Shown piece by piece: positions 11,972-23,370 of a stretch of DNA of 64,000 nt (positions are counted from its first letter, which is position 1; every line of letters begins with the position of its first letter). The DNA comes from Peromyscus leucopus. Its lineage: Eukaryota > Chordata > Mammalia > Rodentia > Cricetidae. Location: contig NC_051063.1 of NCBI RefSeq assembly GCF_004664715.2, positions 67,400,518 through 67,464,517 on the forward strand, written 5' to 3'. The notes below the pieces were generated by a model. It did no database searches and was not told the origin of the DNA. It saw only the letters and a list, made by a program, of their open reading frames with translations. The position numbers were made by a program, and so were the translations under genes.

Positions 11972-12464
11972 AGATGAAGAGTCATTTACTATGACCTACG
12001 ACTTCACAGTGTACGGGGAGATGGAATTATAGGTGGCAGGTATCCTTTTTCCGGTGAAAGTCATAACTGTTGCCAGCACTCATGTACAGGAGAGACTACA
12101 GACCCCAGTGCTCTCTGGACAGCTGCGGGGCTGTGGCAGCCACATCCCCCATAGCCAGCAACACACAGCAAACACAGAGGGGACTCCGGGAAGCGCACTG
12201 GAGGCACAGAATGGCCTCTCAGCATAGAGACTGAGTCTCCTCTGAGCTCCAGACCATGGAGACCTTGGTGCTGAGCGTCACTCTTCACTGTGTGGGTACT
12301 GGGAAGGACACATCTAGGTTATTAGCAGGTGGCTCTTGTGCTGGGTCATGGCAGCTTTCTACAGCACAACTATGGTCCCCACTCTGGATGTCAGTGACTC
12401 GGGAGGTGTTAGGGCCTGAAGGAGAACCAACTCAAGCCCCTCCCCCAGGACCTCAGTGCACAAC

Positions 12465-12775
12465 ACATTTGGAGAGGGCCTTCTGTGAAGTGACGACGTT
12501 CGGAGGATTCTTACAGTGGGCTCTAATCCGATCTGACTGGTATCCTTAGGAAGTCAGAGAGATGATACTAGAGATGAGAAAAGAAGACAGAAAGATGGCG
12601 GCGGGACAGCTTGCCACTCAAAGGCTGGGGCCTTGGAAGAAACCAACCCCGCTGACATCTTAATCCGGGGCTTTCAGCCTCCAAACTCTGAGAAAATTGG
12701 TATATCAATCCACCCAGTCTGTAGCATTTTATTATGGCAGTCCAGAGGATGGAGAGGTTGCCTGGAGTCATCAGG
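12465..12775 (+). repeat. Ancient mammal-wide LTR-like repeat fragment
   Basis: Words such as 'ctctaatccgatctgactggtatcctta', 'gaagaaaccaacccc', 'gctgacatctta', 'agcctccaaactctgagaaa', 'cacccagtctgtagc' and 'ttatggcag' follow a well-known dispersed repeat found across mammals, of MaLR/MLT appearance. It is highly diverged. The family name is uncertain. Confidence 0.55.
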
Positions 12776-13610
12776 AGGCCAAGGACAATGAAGGCACCAT
12801 CACCACACTCACACCATATGGCCACACCAATGGGTGCAACTCCCAAGGGCTTTGCTGACAAGGTCCTGTGCAGAGGTGATGTGCTCAGCTCCCAGATATC
12901 TTGACAGGTACCTGCTAGCAGAGGTTAAAAAAAGGGGGTGGTGGTGGTAATGCAGTTCCCAACATGGCCTTTCCCTCAAGGGCCAGGTTGCATCTACTTC
13001 AAGACAAGACAGGAAGTAACAGTGGAGGCCTGCAGCTGCTCAGAGGTAGTGGCTCTGACAGATGTGTGAGCCTGTCTGGGGAGGACCAACAAATGCCTAC
13101 TCACCCTAGATAGGCCACCACCAACAGGCCAGAGAGAGGACCTCACTCTAGTCGAGTTTGGTGAACCAATGATGTGGTGTTGTGAACAGGAGCATGGGCT
13201 ACTTACGAGTGATTGCCGAGGAAACTGTCTCGGTCTGCCACCACTGTTTATATCCTCTGGCCAGGGTGGGCTTTATGAAACGCTTCCTTGCTAGCAACCA
13301 TGTCCTGCCTCTAGATCCTTAAGGGAGGAGGGGGGCTTGGTGAGCTCTTCCCTGCTGCATGATGGAACACAAAGGGACCCGGTCTTGGGCAGGTTTTCGA
13401 CTGAACATTCAAGATGGCGATGGCCATGTCATGCCTAGAGGGCAACGTTCTACGACGGGGCAGAAGTGTCCCCTCACTGCTGCACTGCACTTGGCAGTGC
13501 CCCTTTTTCCACTCCCGCAGCCCTAGCTTCAACATCATGAAGCAGAACTCTAGCATCAGAGGGTTACACAGAGCAGGAACCGCGCAACCCTGAGAGCCCC
13601 TCCCTCGCCT
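12776..13610. other. Unassigned stretch rising in CpG content
   Basis: No repeat is recognised. CpG dinucleotides become more frequent beyond about 13380, leading into the candidate exon patch. A GGTGGTGGTGG-type short repeat lies near 12930. Confidence 0.35.
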
Positions 13611-13625
13611 TGGGAGCCGCCTCAC

Positions 13626-13763
13626 CTCGTAGTCAAAGTCAAAAGCTCCTGTGGACGGGGTGCTGCTAGAGCAGAACAGGAGGCTATTCCGGCCTTGTAC
13701 TTCTGTGCTTTGCAGAAGCCGCAAGTGTTGGCCTTGAGGCTGACGCGTCATCCCGCAGGCCAA
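13626..13763 (-). CDS. Speculative minus-strand exon (46 codons)
   Basis: Reading leftwards from an ATG at 13763, an open stretch of 46 codons ends FDFDYE. Its last codon, GAG at 13628-13626, is followed directly by GTGAGG, a near-consensus splice donor (intron G at 13625). Shorter versions are possible. A pyrimidine-rich CTCCTGTTCTGCTCTAG precedes CAG at 13665-13663 and would give a 37- or 40-nt exon, while CCACAG at 13654-13649 would give a 23-nt one. The patch holds clearly more CpGs than its surroundings. I do not recognise the peptide and cannot show an acceptor is used. A chance coincidence of donor and open frame is quite possible. Confidence 0.2.
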
Positions 13764-14169
13764 CCTTAAGTCAAGTGTTACTGTGTGGGGTCATGTGTGG
13801 TCAGGTCGGCCAGCTGGCTAAAACAGAGTCTGTGCCTGGGTGTCTCCCTCTCGATGCTTGGGGTTTCCAGGGGAGCCTCCTGAGGAGCAGGGCAAGGCTG
13901 TTCTGCTGTCTTTTCATGGTCAGCCCCAGGCTACAGCTGGGAGCAGCATCCATCTGCCTTGACCCTAGCAAGGCTGGCTTCTTAAAACAAACTGGACCAT
14001 TAATAATATTTAAATGAGTCGGCTTTAACACAAATAAACAACACCCCCACATGAAATGCTGAAAACAAAAATCTGTTTTCTAGACAGAGAAACAGGTATC
14101 ATGGCTTCTTGCTGTCCTCAGGTGGAGAGTTGGTCCCTGGCCAGGTGTTCAGCATGAGCCACCGAGCCT
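13764..14169. other. Unassigned stretch
   Basis: No gene or repeat is recognised. AT content rises from about 13980 towards the conserved-looking block that follows. Confidence 0.35.
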
Positions 14170-15290
14170 GGCCATGCAGGGATCTATGACGAAGGCTGTA
14201 GTGTACATCAAAAGGTGTTAATGGTTTCAATATTTATCTGCTGCAGGGAAACACTCTAAAAAGAAGACTGGAAAAATATTCTGCTAATGGCTGTGTCTTT
14301 GCCATTAAAATGAAAAGCTTAATGCATCTTATAATCAGAGGACAATTTGCAAATCATTAAGAGAAATGTAAAATTCCATTAAAATACAAATCAAGAGACT
14401 CTCCCCGGACTAATAATCTTTTTGATATTATTTTGCATTTCACCATTTCTGTTCCGATACCCGGGCCCACAAATGATCAGCTCTTGAGCACACTATTTAC
14501 CACCGCCTACTTCTTTAACGAGAGACGGAGGGAAGAGGGATCTGCTATTCAGAGCAGGTACTAATGAAGAATTCCATATATTCTGAAATTTAATTAAAAC
14601 CCCAAAGATTTCAAATTAGATGCAATTTGAAATGCCTGGGGCAGAAATACATGCACTTGCGTGGCGAGGGTATCACACTGAAAGCTGATACCGTAATTGG
14701 TCTTGATGTATTTTTGTGTTGCTGGGCTGAAGCACAGAACTCATAACCATATAAAAATTCTCTGTAGATTACCTGCTCATTGAAAATGCCATCACTCAGG
14801 TAGGCCTCTACTAAATTACCATGCTACTAAAATGCACAAAGTGATTCGGAGAGTACAGTGGCACAGCTGGCCGACGCCGCCAATGAGTTATGCATGCGTC
14901 AACGCCGCCTTTTTTCTTAGTAAAATATGCTCAGTTGAATATTAAAATATAATTGGCATTCAACCTAAGTAGCTTAAACCATTTTGTTATCTTCTTTTAA
15001 ACCGATTTGGCTCCTCCACGGTTATTTTCAAGAATGCGACTCACAAAACTAATGATAGCATCGCATTCGGCTAGATTTGTGCTGTTTTACATTTGTTGTA
15101 AATGGGTATGGTTTCCACAGCCTGCCAGGGCTGGCCTTTAATATTCGCCGCTCTTGAACATCAAAGGCCCAATTCTTGGGGAAGGAAAGGGGGGATATGC
15201 CATTTATGTTCCTTCTTGCATATTTTATTCTGAGAAGAGGAAAGAGATGCGAATTTCTATGAAAAGTGTGTCTTGGCTGCAATAAGCCCG
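14170..15290. promoter_or_regulatory. Candidate conserved noncoding element cluster
   Basis: This stretch of more than 1.1 kb contains no SINE, LINE, LTR or microsatellite, in contrast to its flanks. It is AT-rich and packed with homeodomain-type TAAT/ATTA cores, for example CTAATGG, CCATTAAAA, CTTAATGC, TCATTAAG and ACTAATAAT between 14285 and 14415. It also keeps isolated CpGs in AT-rich context, such as the duplicated ACGCCGCC at 14874-14881 and 14902-14909 around TTATGCATGCGTCA. Repeat exclusion together with motif density is what ultraconserved or deeply conserved developmental enhancers look like. Conservation itself is not shown by this sequence alone. Confidence 0.5.
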
Positions 15291-15429
15291 TCTGTCACCC
15301 TGGCTCAGTGGCTAGGTCTTCCCAAAGCCATTGACTTAAGGAAGGGCTCAAGAGGAATATCAGCCTGCTTGGAAGGGTGGGAAGGGGCAGAGGAGCCCAG
15401 CCCAGGAAGGGATGTTTATTTACTTTTTT
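15291..15429. other. Unassigned spacer
   Basis: This is mixed-composition sequence between two conserved-looking segments. No feature is recognised. Confidence 0.3.
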
Positions 15430-15546
15430 ATTTAATGGCAGACAAGGTGCACACATGAAATCACACCCAAGTTTATGAATGAGTTCCCTTCATACAATAC
15501 GAATTTGTGCCCTAATTAACAGTAGTAGTCAAGAACAGAAAAAGTA

Positions 15547-15560
15547 GTTGCCATAGTAAC
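15547..15560 (+). promoter_or_regulatory. RFX X-box motif
   Basis: GTTGCCATAGTAAC fits the full X-box consensus GTNRCC-N2-RGYAAC in both half-sites. RFX-family winged-helix factors bind such sites as dimers. They regulate ciliary genes and, in other contexts, act at enhancers. The site lies in a repeat-free, conserved-looking segment (about 15430-15810) just beyond the 14.2-15.3 kb block, and no promoter is evident next to it, so an enhancer role would be likelier than a core-promoter role. Chance occurrence cannot be excluded. Confidence 0.45.
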
Positions 15561-15949
15561 AGACCGGATAAGTTCATGCTGGCTGAGGGGCAGGGCTCAC
15601 CTGCGACTTCCCAAGCACTGTCAATGCTGGCCTGCATACTCTGGTGGGAAGCAAACCTCCAGATGATCGGCGCTAATAGCAGAAAGTATTTATGAGCACT
15701 TGAAAATGCTCTTTCCTTGTTTTGTCCTTCAATTTTCTTCAGAAGTAATTTACTATCTGGCGTGAAAACATGGCCCAGGGCAGGACACACTGATAAGCTC
15801 ACAGGTTCAGTAGGCCTGGGTGTCTCCCCAGCTTCACAAAGCCGTCCGCTATTCTGGTGGCTACTTACCCTGGGAAAGGAGGGATGCCTTTTTACTCTAC
15901 GGATCTGACTTTTCCTTCTGCCCTAAGACATCAGGCCTTTAGATAAGAG
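15561..15949. other. Unassigned stretch after X-box
   Basis: There is no gene or recognisable repeat. The first part may belong to the conserved-looking segment that carries the X-box. Confidence 0.3.
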
Positions 15950-16390
15950 ACTCATAAATCTCATACTTTAAGATAGAATGCACATAGGGGTCCATCTAAA
16001 ACTCAGGAAAACATTTAAATTAAGGAATACTTTTTACACATCCATCTCCTACTGTTAATTATTTTGGCATCATTCTTAACTGTATACCAATATTTAGTAT
16101 ATTGATAATGCATCGTCCAATATTATATTTAAAATATTGATATATGTAGTTCAACTCTATGCATGCTTTATTAAAATATCATTTATCTATATAGTTAATA
16201 TATCCCACTATGACTCCAAAAATTTTAAATGACTAAGATTATCTGTAATATATAAACACATAATATTCTAGAACCACAAAATATAAAGATGTGAACAGTT
16301 TCTTTGGGAGCAGCATTTGTTTATCTACTTCTAACAGTAGGAATAAAAAAAAACCCTTTAAGTGAATAGTCCATCTTGCTTTAAAAAATA
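15950..16390. other. AT-rich repeat-poor block
   Basis: The block is strongly AT-rich with many TTAA, ATTAAT and TATATA words and no recognisable transposon. It could be regulatory, a matrix-attachment-type region or very old LINE sequence, and nothing here decides between these. Confidence 0.3.
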
Positions 16391-16474
16391 TTGATTTGAT
16401 AGATAATTTGTATTTTCAAAGCTCATCTTACATTGACTTGATAGATAATTTGTATTTCCAGAGCTCATCTCCAA
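16391..16474 (+). repeat. 42-bp tandem duplication
   Basis: Two adjacent 42-bp units, 16391-16432 and 16433-16474, agree at 36 of 42 positions. Both contain GATAGATAATTTGTATTT and AGCTCATCT. The divergence indicates an old local duplication rather than an active satellite. Confidence 0.9.
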
Positions 16475-19380
16475 TGTAAAACTTCCACAGAATGTAGTGA
16501 GGTGATGTCTATCTTCTCATGTAGAAAACTGAACACAGGCTGCCTCTGGAGAAGAGCCACACCTGAGATCCAGCACCAGGACTCTGCAGACAGAGCTTCT
16601 ACGTGCTGACATAATCAAAGGGGATGTCTATTTCATAGACACTTTCAGAGATTTACTGAGGTAAATCTAGAGGTCAGTTGTAGTAAATGTTTTCCCACAA
16701 AAGCAACACTCACAATATGATTGTGGTAGGGGTCCTCTGGATCATCAGTTTGAACTTGGCTGACTTTTGCAGGTTCTTCTAGGCCACCTGCTAGACTTGG
16801 TTAGGTTGCACGGTGGAGCCCCGCAGCCTGGAGCAGAGGCCTTTACCAGCTCAACTCTTTGCAAATCTTGGGGATCAAAGCCTGGACTGCCTATGAGGCT
16901 CCAGACCCAGCTCTCTGGTTGCTAGGTTTTCCAGTGCCTTAGCAACTGCTGACTGGTCATGGGCCCTTGTGCACAGACACTCCCTTCCCTCCATTTCTTG
17001 GGGGTATGGCAGATTGTGATTCTGTCTTGAGATGGCATTTCAATGCCTTCCAGCCCTCAGTGATCCTGGCACTGGGTCTATCTTACGTGGTACTAATGGA
17101 AATCCAGGTTCCAAAGCAACCCTCCTTCTCTCTAACTGCTTCGGGCACCCCCATGATAGTTCTCATTGGCTGTGGTGACCCTCAACTCTGATCTCCTGGA
17201 CATGGATCTTAAGATGACCAGGATATCTTCTAAAACACTGCAATGACTTGGAAGTCATTGGTAACATGCAGCACCTTCGCTAACTGATCTCAAGACAAAA
17301 ACAAATGGCCGCACTCTTGGTCTGCTATATGCACACTCCTAGGTTAGGCAGACTATGTACACATAGCCTAGAGCCTCACCTGTCAATGAACGGCCGCACA
17401 TCACCCCTTAGTGTGGCACTGTTACAGGTTCCCCAAAATATCAGAGACTACCAACCCAACACAGGGTGAAACATGTCACAGAAAGCACTCCAAAGACGTG
17501 TCAACTATTTCCTTTTTGAGGGGGAGGCACTGTTGGGGATTGAACTCTTGGCCTTGCCAGACAAGCAATGTAGTAAAAACGGTTGAAATGGACAGACCAG
17601 GACTGAATCTTAAAGAATAGGGAAACAAGAAAACAAAACAAAAACAATCCACAACACACACTGTCCCTTTCCCCGCAAGAAAAGATATGCAAAAGCATGT
17701 CAAACAAATCCAGAAATAAAAATGCACAGAAAATGGAGTGGGTAAAGGAAACATTAATTCCATATCAATTCCACTTTTCCTGCTATGTACAGATTGGTCT
17801 AGGGTCCCCAGGTCCCAGAGGACACTAAGATATCCCAAGATGCTTTCTGTGAGACTTCCCTTCTGCTATTTCCCTAACATTACAAGATGAAAACTGGACA
17901 AAAAAAGGGGTCATTTACACATGTGGAGTGGACCCAATTAATTCCATGCAAGTCAGGGTACTCTAACCAACCCTAACCCCTCCTTCTCCAAACTGTAAAA
18001 TCTGCACACCTGGTCCTTGCCCAGGAGCAAATGACTACACTAAATTAAAAAAACCTGGCCTGCACATGCTGGGGCGTGGGAAACCCTGGCCCCACAGCAG
18101 TCACTAACTATCGGAGGCAGGCCTGGTCCAAGCCACCTCGGGAGCAGACAGCCTGGGTTTTAGAATTCCCAACACACTAGGAGGAAAAAGTATGTGGAAG
18201 AAGCCTAGCTTGACCTAATACTGCCAGAGTGGATCTTGTCTATCTGGAAGCCTTTATTTACCCGTATTATAGAGCTGGGTTTGGCCCATGGCTTCACCCT
18301 ATTCTGAATAGTTCTATCTATCTTCTTGGTTCCAAAGACCTACAAGGACCTGTCGGCACAGGGCACTGCCTCTGTGTGGGCCTGGTGTGGGCTCCTGAAG
18401 TACTGGGGACATGCCTGGGGACTCGGAGTCTGGTACGTCAGTCAGCAGCCCACTGACATGCACAGGAGCAGCAGAGAGGATGGAAGAACTCCTCTGGATC
18501 TGTTGTTGCAGAGGAGTACCTGGCTCCTCTAGTGCCACGCTTGGTGGGCACCCTCCGCTAAACATGAGATGAAACATACCATATCTTCTCTAGGTCATTT
18601 GCCTGATCTGTACAAGGGCGAGCTACTCTCTGGACCTTGGTGGCACCAGGCCAGCAGACCCCACTGTCTGGCTTGCCAAAAGTGAGTCATTTCCTTACAA
18701 TTTTGGCCTCTACAGTTTTCCTTAAGCCATAAAACCAATCTCAGGCAAAGGTTAGGATTTTACAGGCTCATTCCTCATCTACTACCTCATGGGATTATAG
18801 AGATAGCTCTGCCTTTATAAGATAATTTTCTATCCTGAGATCCTGAACCATATGGATGCCCTTGGTAGGCTTAAGAGAAGGATGGCTTGCTGGCTCTCTC
18901 TTCCTCTTGCTCCTGTTCAGGCAGTAACCCCAAAGGGACACACTGGTTGGGAGTGTCCGACTCCACCCTCACTTCCTTGGACTCCACAGCAACACACGTC
19001 CCCTGTGCTTTGTTGGATACGTTCAACAGTCACACACAGTCACTTCAGCCACAGCTCTCGGTGTCACATGCAAAGCAGGAGCAGGTACAGAGAGAAATTC
19101 TCTTCCCCAGTGAGTGAGTGAGGAAGGTGTGCTCACTGGATACACAGTGTCCTCTGAATATCCACCCACCTCTCCCAGAAACCCCTTAACAAATTCCGGC
19201 ACCTCTGCTGGGCAGAGCCTTCTGAAGACAGTCCTGGATAACACCGGGGTGAACACGGTGCCCATTCTTTCCAGCTGTCCTTTTAGTTGATCTGCATAAA
19301 GTAGATTCTCCTGTTTTATCCCTCACCTGTCTGACCTCGATAGTGAACCTAGTCAGGCATCAGCCTGAACGTAGAGGGCC
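16475..19380. other. Unassigned noncoding stretch
   Basis: No gene is seen. A weak reversed ID-like piece lies at about 17512-17580 (GGGGATTGAACTCTTGGCC). The remaining sequence has mixed composition and short overlapping frames. A (TTTG)n run lies near 19388-19410. Confidence 0.35.
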
Positions 19381-19399
19381 CCGACCTTGTTTGTTTGTT

Positions 19400-19830
19400 T
19401 GTTTGTTTTTTCTCCAAATTCAACTCCATTTTCAAGTGTGAACTGAAAAGCAGGCACAATTCAAACACCCTTAAATTATACTTAGTAAACACCATTCTGA
19501 ACCTTAAGATTGCTTTAAATTCACCATAGTTAATAAAAATCACAGATGCATGCGTATATCTGAATGTGAATACATACTAATTTATATTAAATTATTTCTT
19601 ATAAAAGTCAGTATGCGAACTAAATTTCTGCTTTAGGCCCAGAATGATCTTAGCTGTATGAATTAATTACTGTGATCAACAGATCCAAACAAGCTTTAGA
19701 AGAAATGTGATGTTGTCTTAGGTTACTGGGAGTCTTTCAGTGCCCTTTATCAACTACATTGAAGCAATGCATTTTAAACTCATCATTTAGAATGTCTACC
19801 TGGTAAGTTGGAGAAATGAAAACTCATCTG
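19400..19830. promoter_or_regulatory. Candidate conserved noncoding element
   Basis: This repeat-free AT-rich block contains ATGCATGCG, GAATTAATTAC and several TAAT/ATTTA cores. It is bounded on the left by a (GTTT)n run and on the right by ordinary sequence. It resembles the other enhancer-like blocks of the window. Only composition and absence of repeats support the call. Confidence 0.35.
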
Positions 19831-22097
19831 GGAAGATGCAGCGGTGGAGTGGACTCTGAAGTCACTTCACAGAAGGGGCTCACTGTCCAGATACAAGGCT
19901 CATTTCCCATGCTGCTGGCAGGCGGAGAGTTTAAGTTAACAATAAGCTTATTGAAGAATCTACTGCCACTCAGATGTGTTCCTATTTAAACCTTTCAGCC
20001 AAGCCAGAGTCAAGAGTTGATCTGCATGCATCATTTTTACTGCTTTTGCCAAGAATTATGTGACCATGTGCCAAGACTAACACAACCACTCGGAGTAGGC
20101 GGGGTCGTGAGCTCTTAGCCTTCGGCCTTGGGCTTGGCCACATGCCGCCTGTGTTTAGACGATGTGAAAATTCCAAGCCTGTGCAGTCAGTAAACGAGCT
20201 GTGATGTCAGCCATAGTTAATAAGTCAGGCTCCCCAAAGGCAGCGCAGTTACCAACCTTGCTGGAACACAGGGTGATGGAGAGCAGGCAAGGGGAGCCCC
20301 TCCGTGGCTGCAGGTTCACGGAAATAGGTGTTCAGCCAGGCTGTGCACTGCACCAGGGGCTCTGGCACTCCTTCTGGCCCACCGGGCAACTCGGGACCAG
20401 CTGGGGTCTCCGTGGGGCTGCAAAAGGGATAAGAAGCTCAGTGACCACACGCGTGAAAAGCATACCCACTGGAGGGAAACCATTGGCCACTCTCCAGTGT
20501 GTGTCTGCCAGACACACAGAGACCTTCGGATAACAGAAAGGGCCACTGAGGGATGCTGGGTGGGAAGGCACTGCAGTCCCCATATCTGCTTTTCCATCTT
20601 CAGGCTTATTCTGAAGCACAGGGAGGGTCCAGAATGTGGACTGCAAGCCTCTGCAGTCACAGTGCCTGGGGATGGGAACCAGCAAACTGACACACAGGAA
20701 CATCCCATGGCCCTGTTCAGGGTTTGTAGGTCAGCATGATCAGGTAACCATCACCCAAACTATCCTCCCTAAACATCAGGTACCATCCACATCCTACCTC
20801 TCACCCTGAATCCCCACAACAGAGGGGGCATCCCTTCTCAGACGGCTTTGGGGCTACACCTTTGGAAGCTCCTTAGAGTACACTGACCATGTTCCCTAAC
20901 ACCAATGACAAGTGACATGACCTTCTGAGCTTAGTACTTCCAGGCTAGCAGGGTGACTCCTTTCTCCCTGGGGTGTCTAGTTGGAGGTGCTTAGCAACAA
21001 ATCCTCCTGCTCATTCTTTGCAGTCCCTGTCCTTCGGCTTGATGCCCTGGTGTCTAAAACGGAAATGTTTCATCGCCGTTTTGGATGGGTTCTTACAGGT
21101 CCCACGTGGGCCGTCTTCTGTTCCCTGATTTGGCCCTGCATGGAGCCCGCTGCTCATGCTCAGCTGGGGTCTGCCTGCTAGGCTGTGCGCCACAGGCTAA
21201 GAACACACGCTGTGAGGAAAGGCCACTTCTACTCTCTGGGCTCTGAGCCTGGAGCTTTATGGCAGACTCAGTTTTTGTTTCAATTTTCTGGGATCCACAC
21301 CCACGAGTCATAGATACTGGATCTTATTTCTCTGGTGATTTTTCTCCTTCGCTTCATTCCCAGGCTCTAGGCAGCAGCATGCTTCTGTGTGACTTTCTGG
21401 GCCTGGGGGGGTGGGCATAGTTTCTCTGGGCCTCCTGAGGCAGCCCAATGTCAGAATTCTCAAGGAAAGGTGGAAGGACCCGGATGGTGTAGAGGTGAGT
21501 ACTCCTTGGATTGTTAATCCAGTCTCCTTTGGCTCCTATGTCCTGTGAGGGTTGGCACAATCATTCAGTCCACAGGTCTGTGTTCACACATGGCCATCTT
21601 GGTGAAGAAGGGAGGCCTCCAGTCAGCTATGGAAGTGGGGTCCCCCACAAAGGTGTGACAGGTGGCTGCCTGTGTAAAGTGTGTGGAGAGCAAGATGGGT
21701 TCCACAGACAGGGGTCACCAGAGCTACCAGAGGTGGGGGTGGGGACAACAGTTTTAGATAAACACTGAGGCAAAAAGCAGACCTAAGAGGCAGGGTAGGA
21801 AGGTCTCAAGTCACAGGAAGATGAGCTGGTTCCCGGAGTAAGCAGGGTCCGAGGGTCCTATAGCAGGGTATCTCATGAGCATGACTCGGGGGAACTTTTA
21901 TTACGGAAGGTTTTGGTTGAGGAAATGCAAGGTGCTGATGTGCAGATCCCTCCTCGTTTGTGTATTGCAGATCTGACTCTTACAGGGCAGCCACAGGCTT
22001 TCCGCAGTGCCTTGTAATCAGGCCCATGCAGGGGCATAACTGCCTAGGACAGCTTCTCGGTGGGGGCTTTGTGTCTCCAACTAAGTCCTTGTATATT
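19831..22097. other. Unassigned noncoding stretch
   Basis: No gene or confident repeat is visible. Overlapping frames of 110-130 codons at 20201-20708 run on both strands of the same DNA and have no domain, so they are shadows of GC-moderate sequence rather than genes. Confidence 0.35.
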
Positions 22098-22183
22098 AAA
22101 AAAAAAAAAAAAACAAAACCGCACTTCTAGGACGGGATGCACAACAGGGTTTTTTTTTGTTTTTTGTTTTTTGGTTTTTTTTT
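22098..22183. repeat. Facing A-rich and T-rich tracts
   Basis: A run of 16 A with CAAAACC is followed about 35 bp later by interrupted T runs ending in GG plus T9. The two could pair into a long imperfect hairpin. They may be the tails of two oppositely oriented retroposons that are no longer recognisable. Confidence 0.8.
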
Positions 22184-22357
22184 GGTACCATTTTCAAAGA
22201 GGACAGGAAGTCATTCAGAAAAGGCCTTAGAAGCGTATGAACGCTTCTGGCTCTCAGGAAGGAACCAGAGGATGGATGGAGAAAGAAGCTACAATGCATG
22301 ATGATACCGGGGCAGAAGTGGAGATGTCAGGCTGAGGGGAGATGTCAGGCCTGGGAG

Positions 22358-22600
22358 GACTGGGGACATGGTTCAGCTGGGAAAGTGCTTGCCAAACAAG
22401 CATGACACTCTCAGTATCACCATGAAAAAGCTGGGACCCACAGCAAGTGGTCATACTCTCAGTGCTGGGGAGGGGGAGCCAGCCTAGTCTGCTTGGTGAG
22501 TTCCAAGCCAGCGAGAGACCCCATCTAAAGAAGACGGACAGCACCTGAGGAGTGACACCAGGGATTGTCCTCTGCACCCCCTCAACCCCCACATATGCGC
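22358..22600 (+). mobile_element. B4-type SINE, plus strand
   Basis: An ID-like head (GACTGGGGACATGGTTCAG, AAAGTGCTTGCCAAACAAGC) is followed by a B1-like body ('gtgctggggagggggagcc') and a tail part containing GCGAGAGACCCCATCT. This is the normal B4/RSINE order on the plus strand. Confidence 0.8.
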
Positions 22601-23370
22601 AATCAAGCCCTGAGCTGGCCAACCCTGTGGATATCACAGCTGGCCTTTCTGAAGCTGCTAAGCAAGGCCTCGTTCAGTCCTGTGTCTGAAGAAACAGGTA
22701 TGGTGTCAGTCCAAGCCGCTGCTGCCTGTATACCCCAGGTGGGCCCCAGGGATGACAGCTCGTTCCACATGCAGACTCCAGGCTTCTCTTGGGAGTCTCC
22801 TGGGGAGATGGAACTGTCTCATTGCCCTGACTGCTTTCCCTATTAGCAATGTCTGATCATGGGAGGGAAAACTTCTGCCCGTGCCTGGCTTAGATATTAC
22901 TCAATTTTAGAGACACACGTTCAGTCACTCTATTCCTACTCTGTTGCTCGCTAACCAAGTGAATGGAGTCTCAAGGATGTCTGAAAGGAGAGATGGAGAA
23001 ATATATAATGTACTTTGCCCTCCTGGTCCCTGGGGATGGTGGGAGAACGGAGGGAATAGGTGTGGTGTCTGATGGAGGCAGCAGGTCCCTCCAGAGCAAG
23101 GCAGCCAGCAAGCGGCCTGTAGTCTCCAGGGTTCACTCCACCTGCTCAGACTGGCAGCGAATAAAAATCATGTCCATGTGCACAGCCCCTCAACCAAGGA
23201 CACAGGAGGGACAGGACTGCCTTGAGGTCCTACGCCAAACTGCCACCTTCACAGCACATGAGTGGCGGGTGGGGTGGGGTAGGCAAACAGAGAAAACAGG
23301 GAGTTAAGACTAGCTAACACCTCAACATCAAGGCCAGGCCCGTGTGGGTGCTGACGAGCACTGCGCACAG
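22601..23370. other. Unassigned noncoding stretch
   Basis: There is no recognisable gene or repeat. The sequence leads into the short minisatellite. Confidence 0.35.

Noticed and set aside
13775..14052. Open frames on both strands beside the candidate exon
   Set aside because: They are mutually overlapping, have no splice signals of comparable quality and no recognisable peptide.
20201..20708. Overlapping 110-130 codon frames on both strands
   Set aside because: Several phases are open at once, with no domain, no splice logic and no polyadenylation context, so they reflect low stop density.
21000..21200. Possible processed pseudogene
   Set aside because: Opposing open frames here prompted a check, but I could match neither to a known protein and saw no poly-A tail or duplication.
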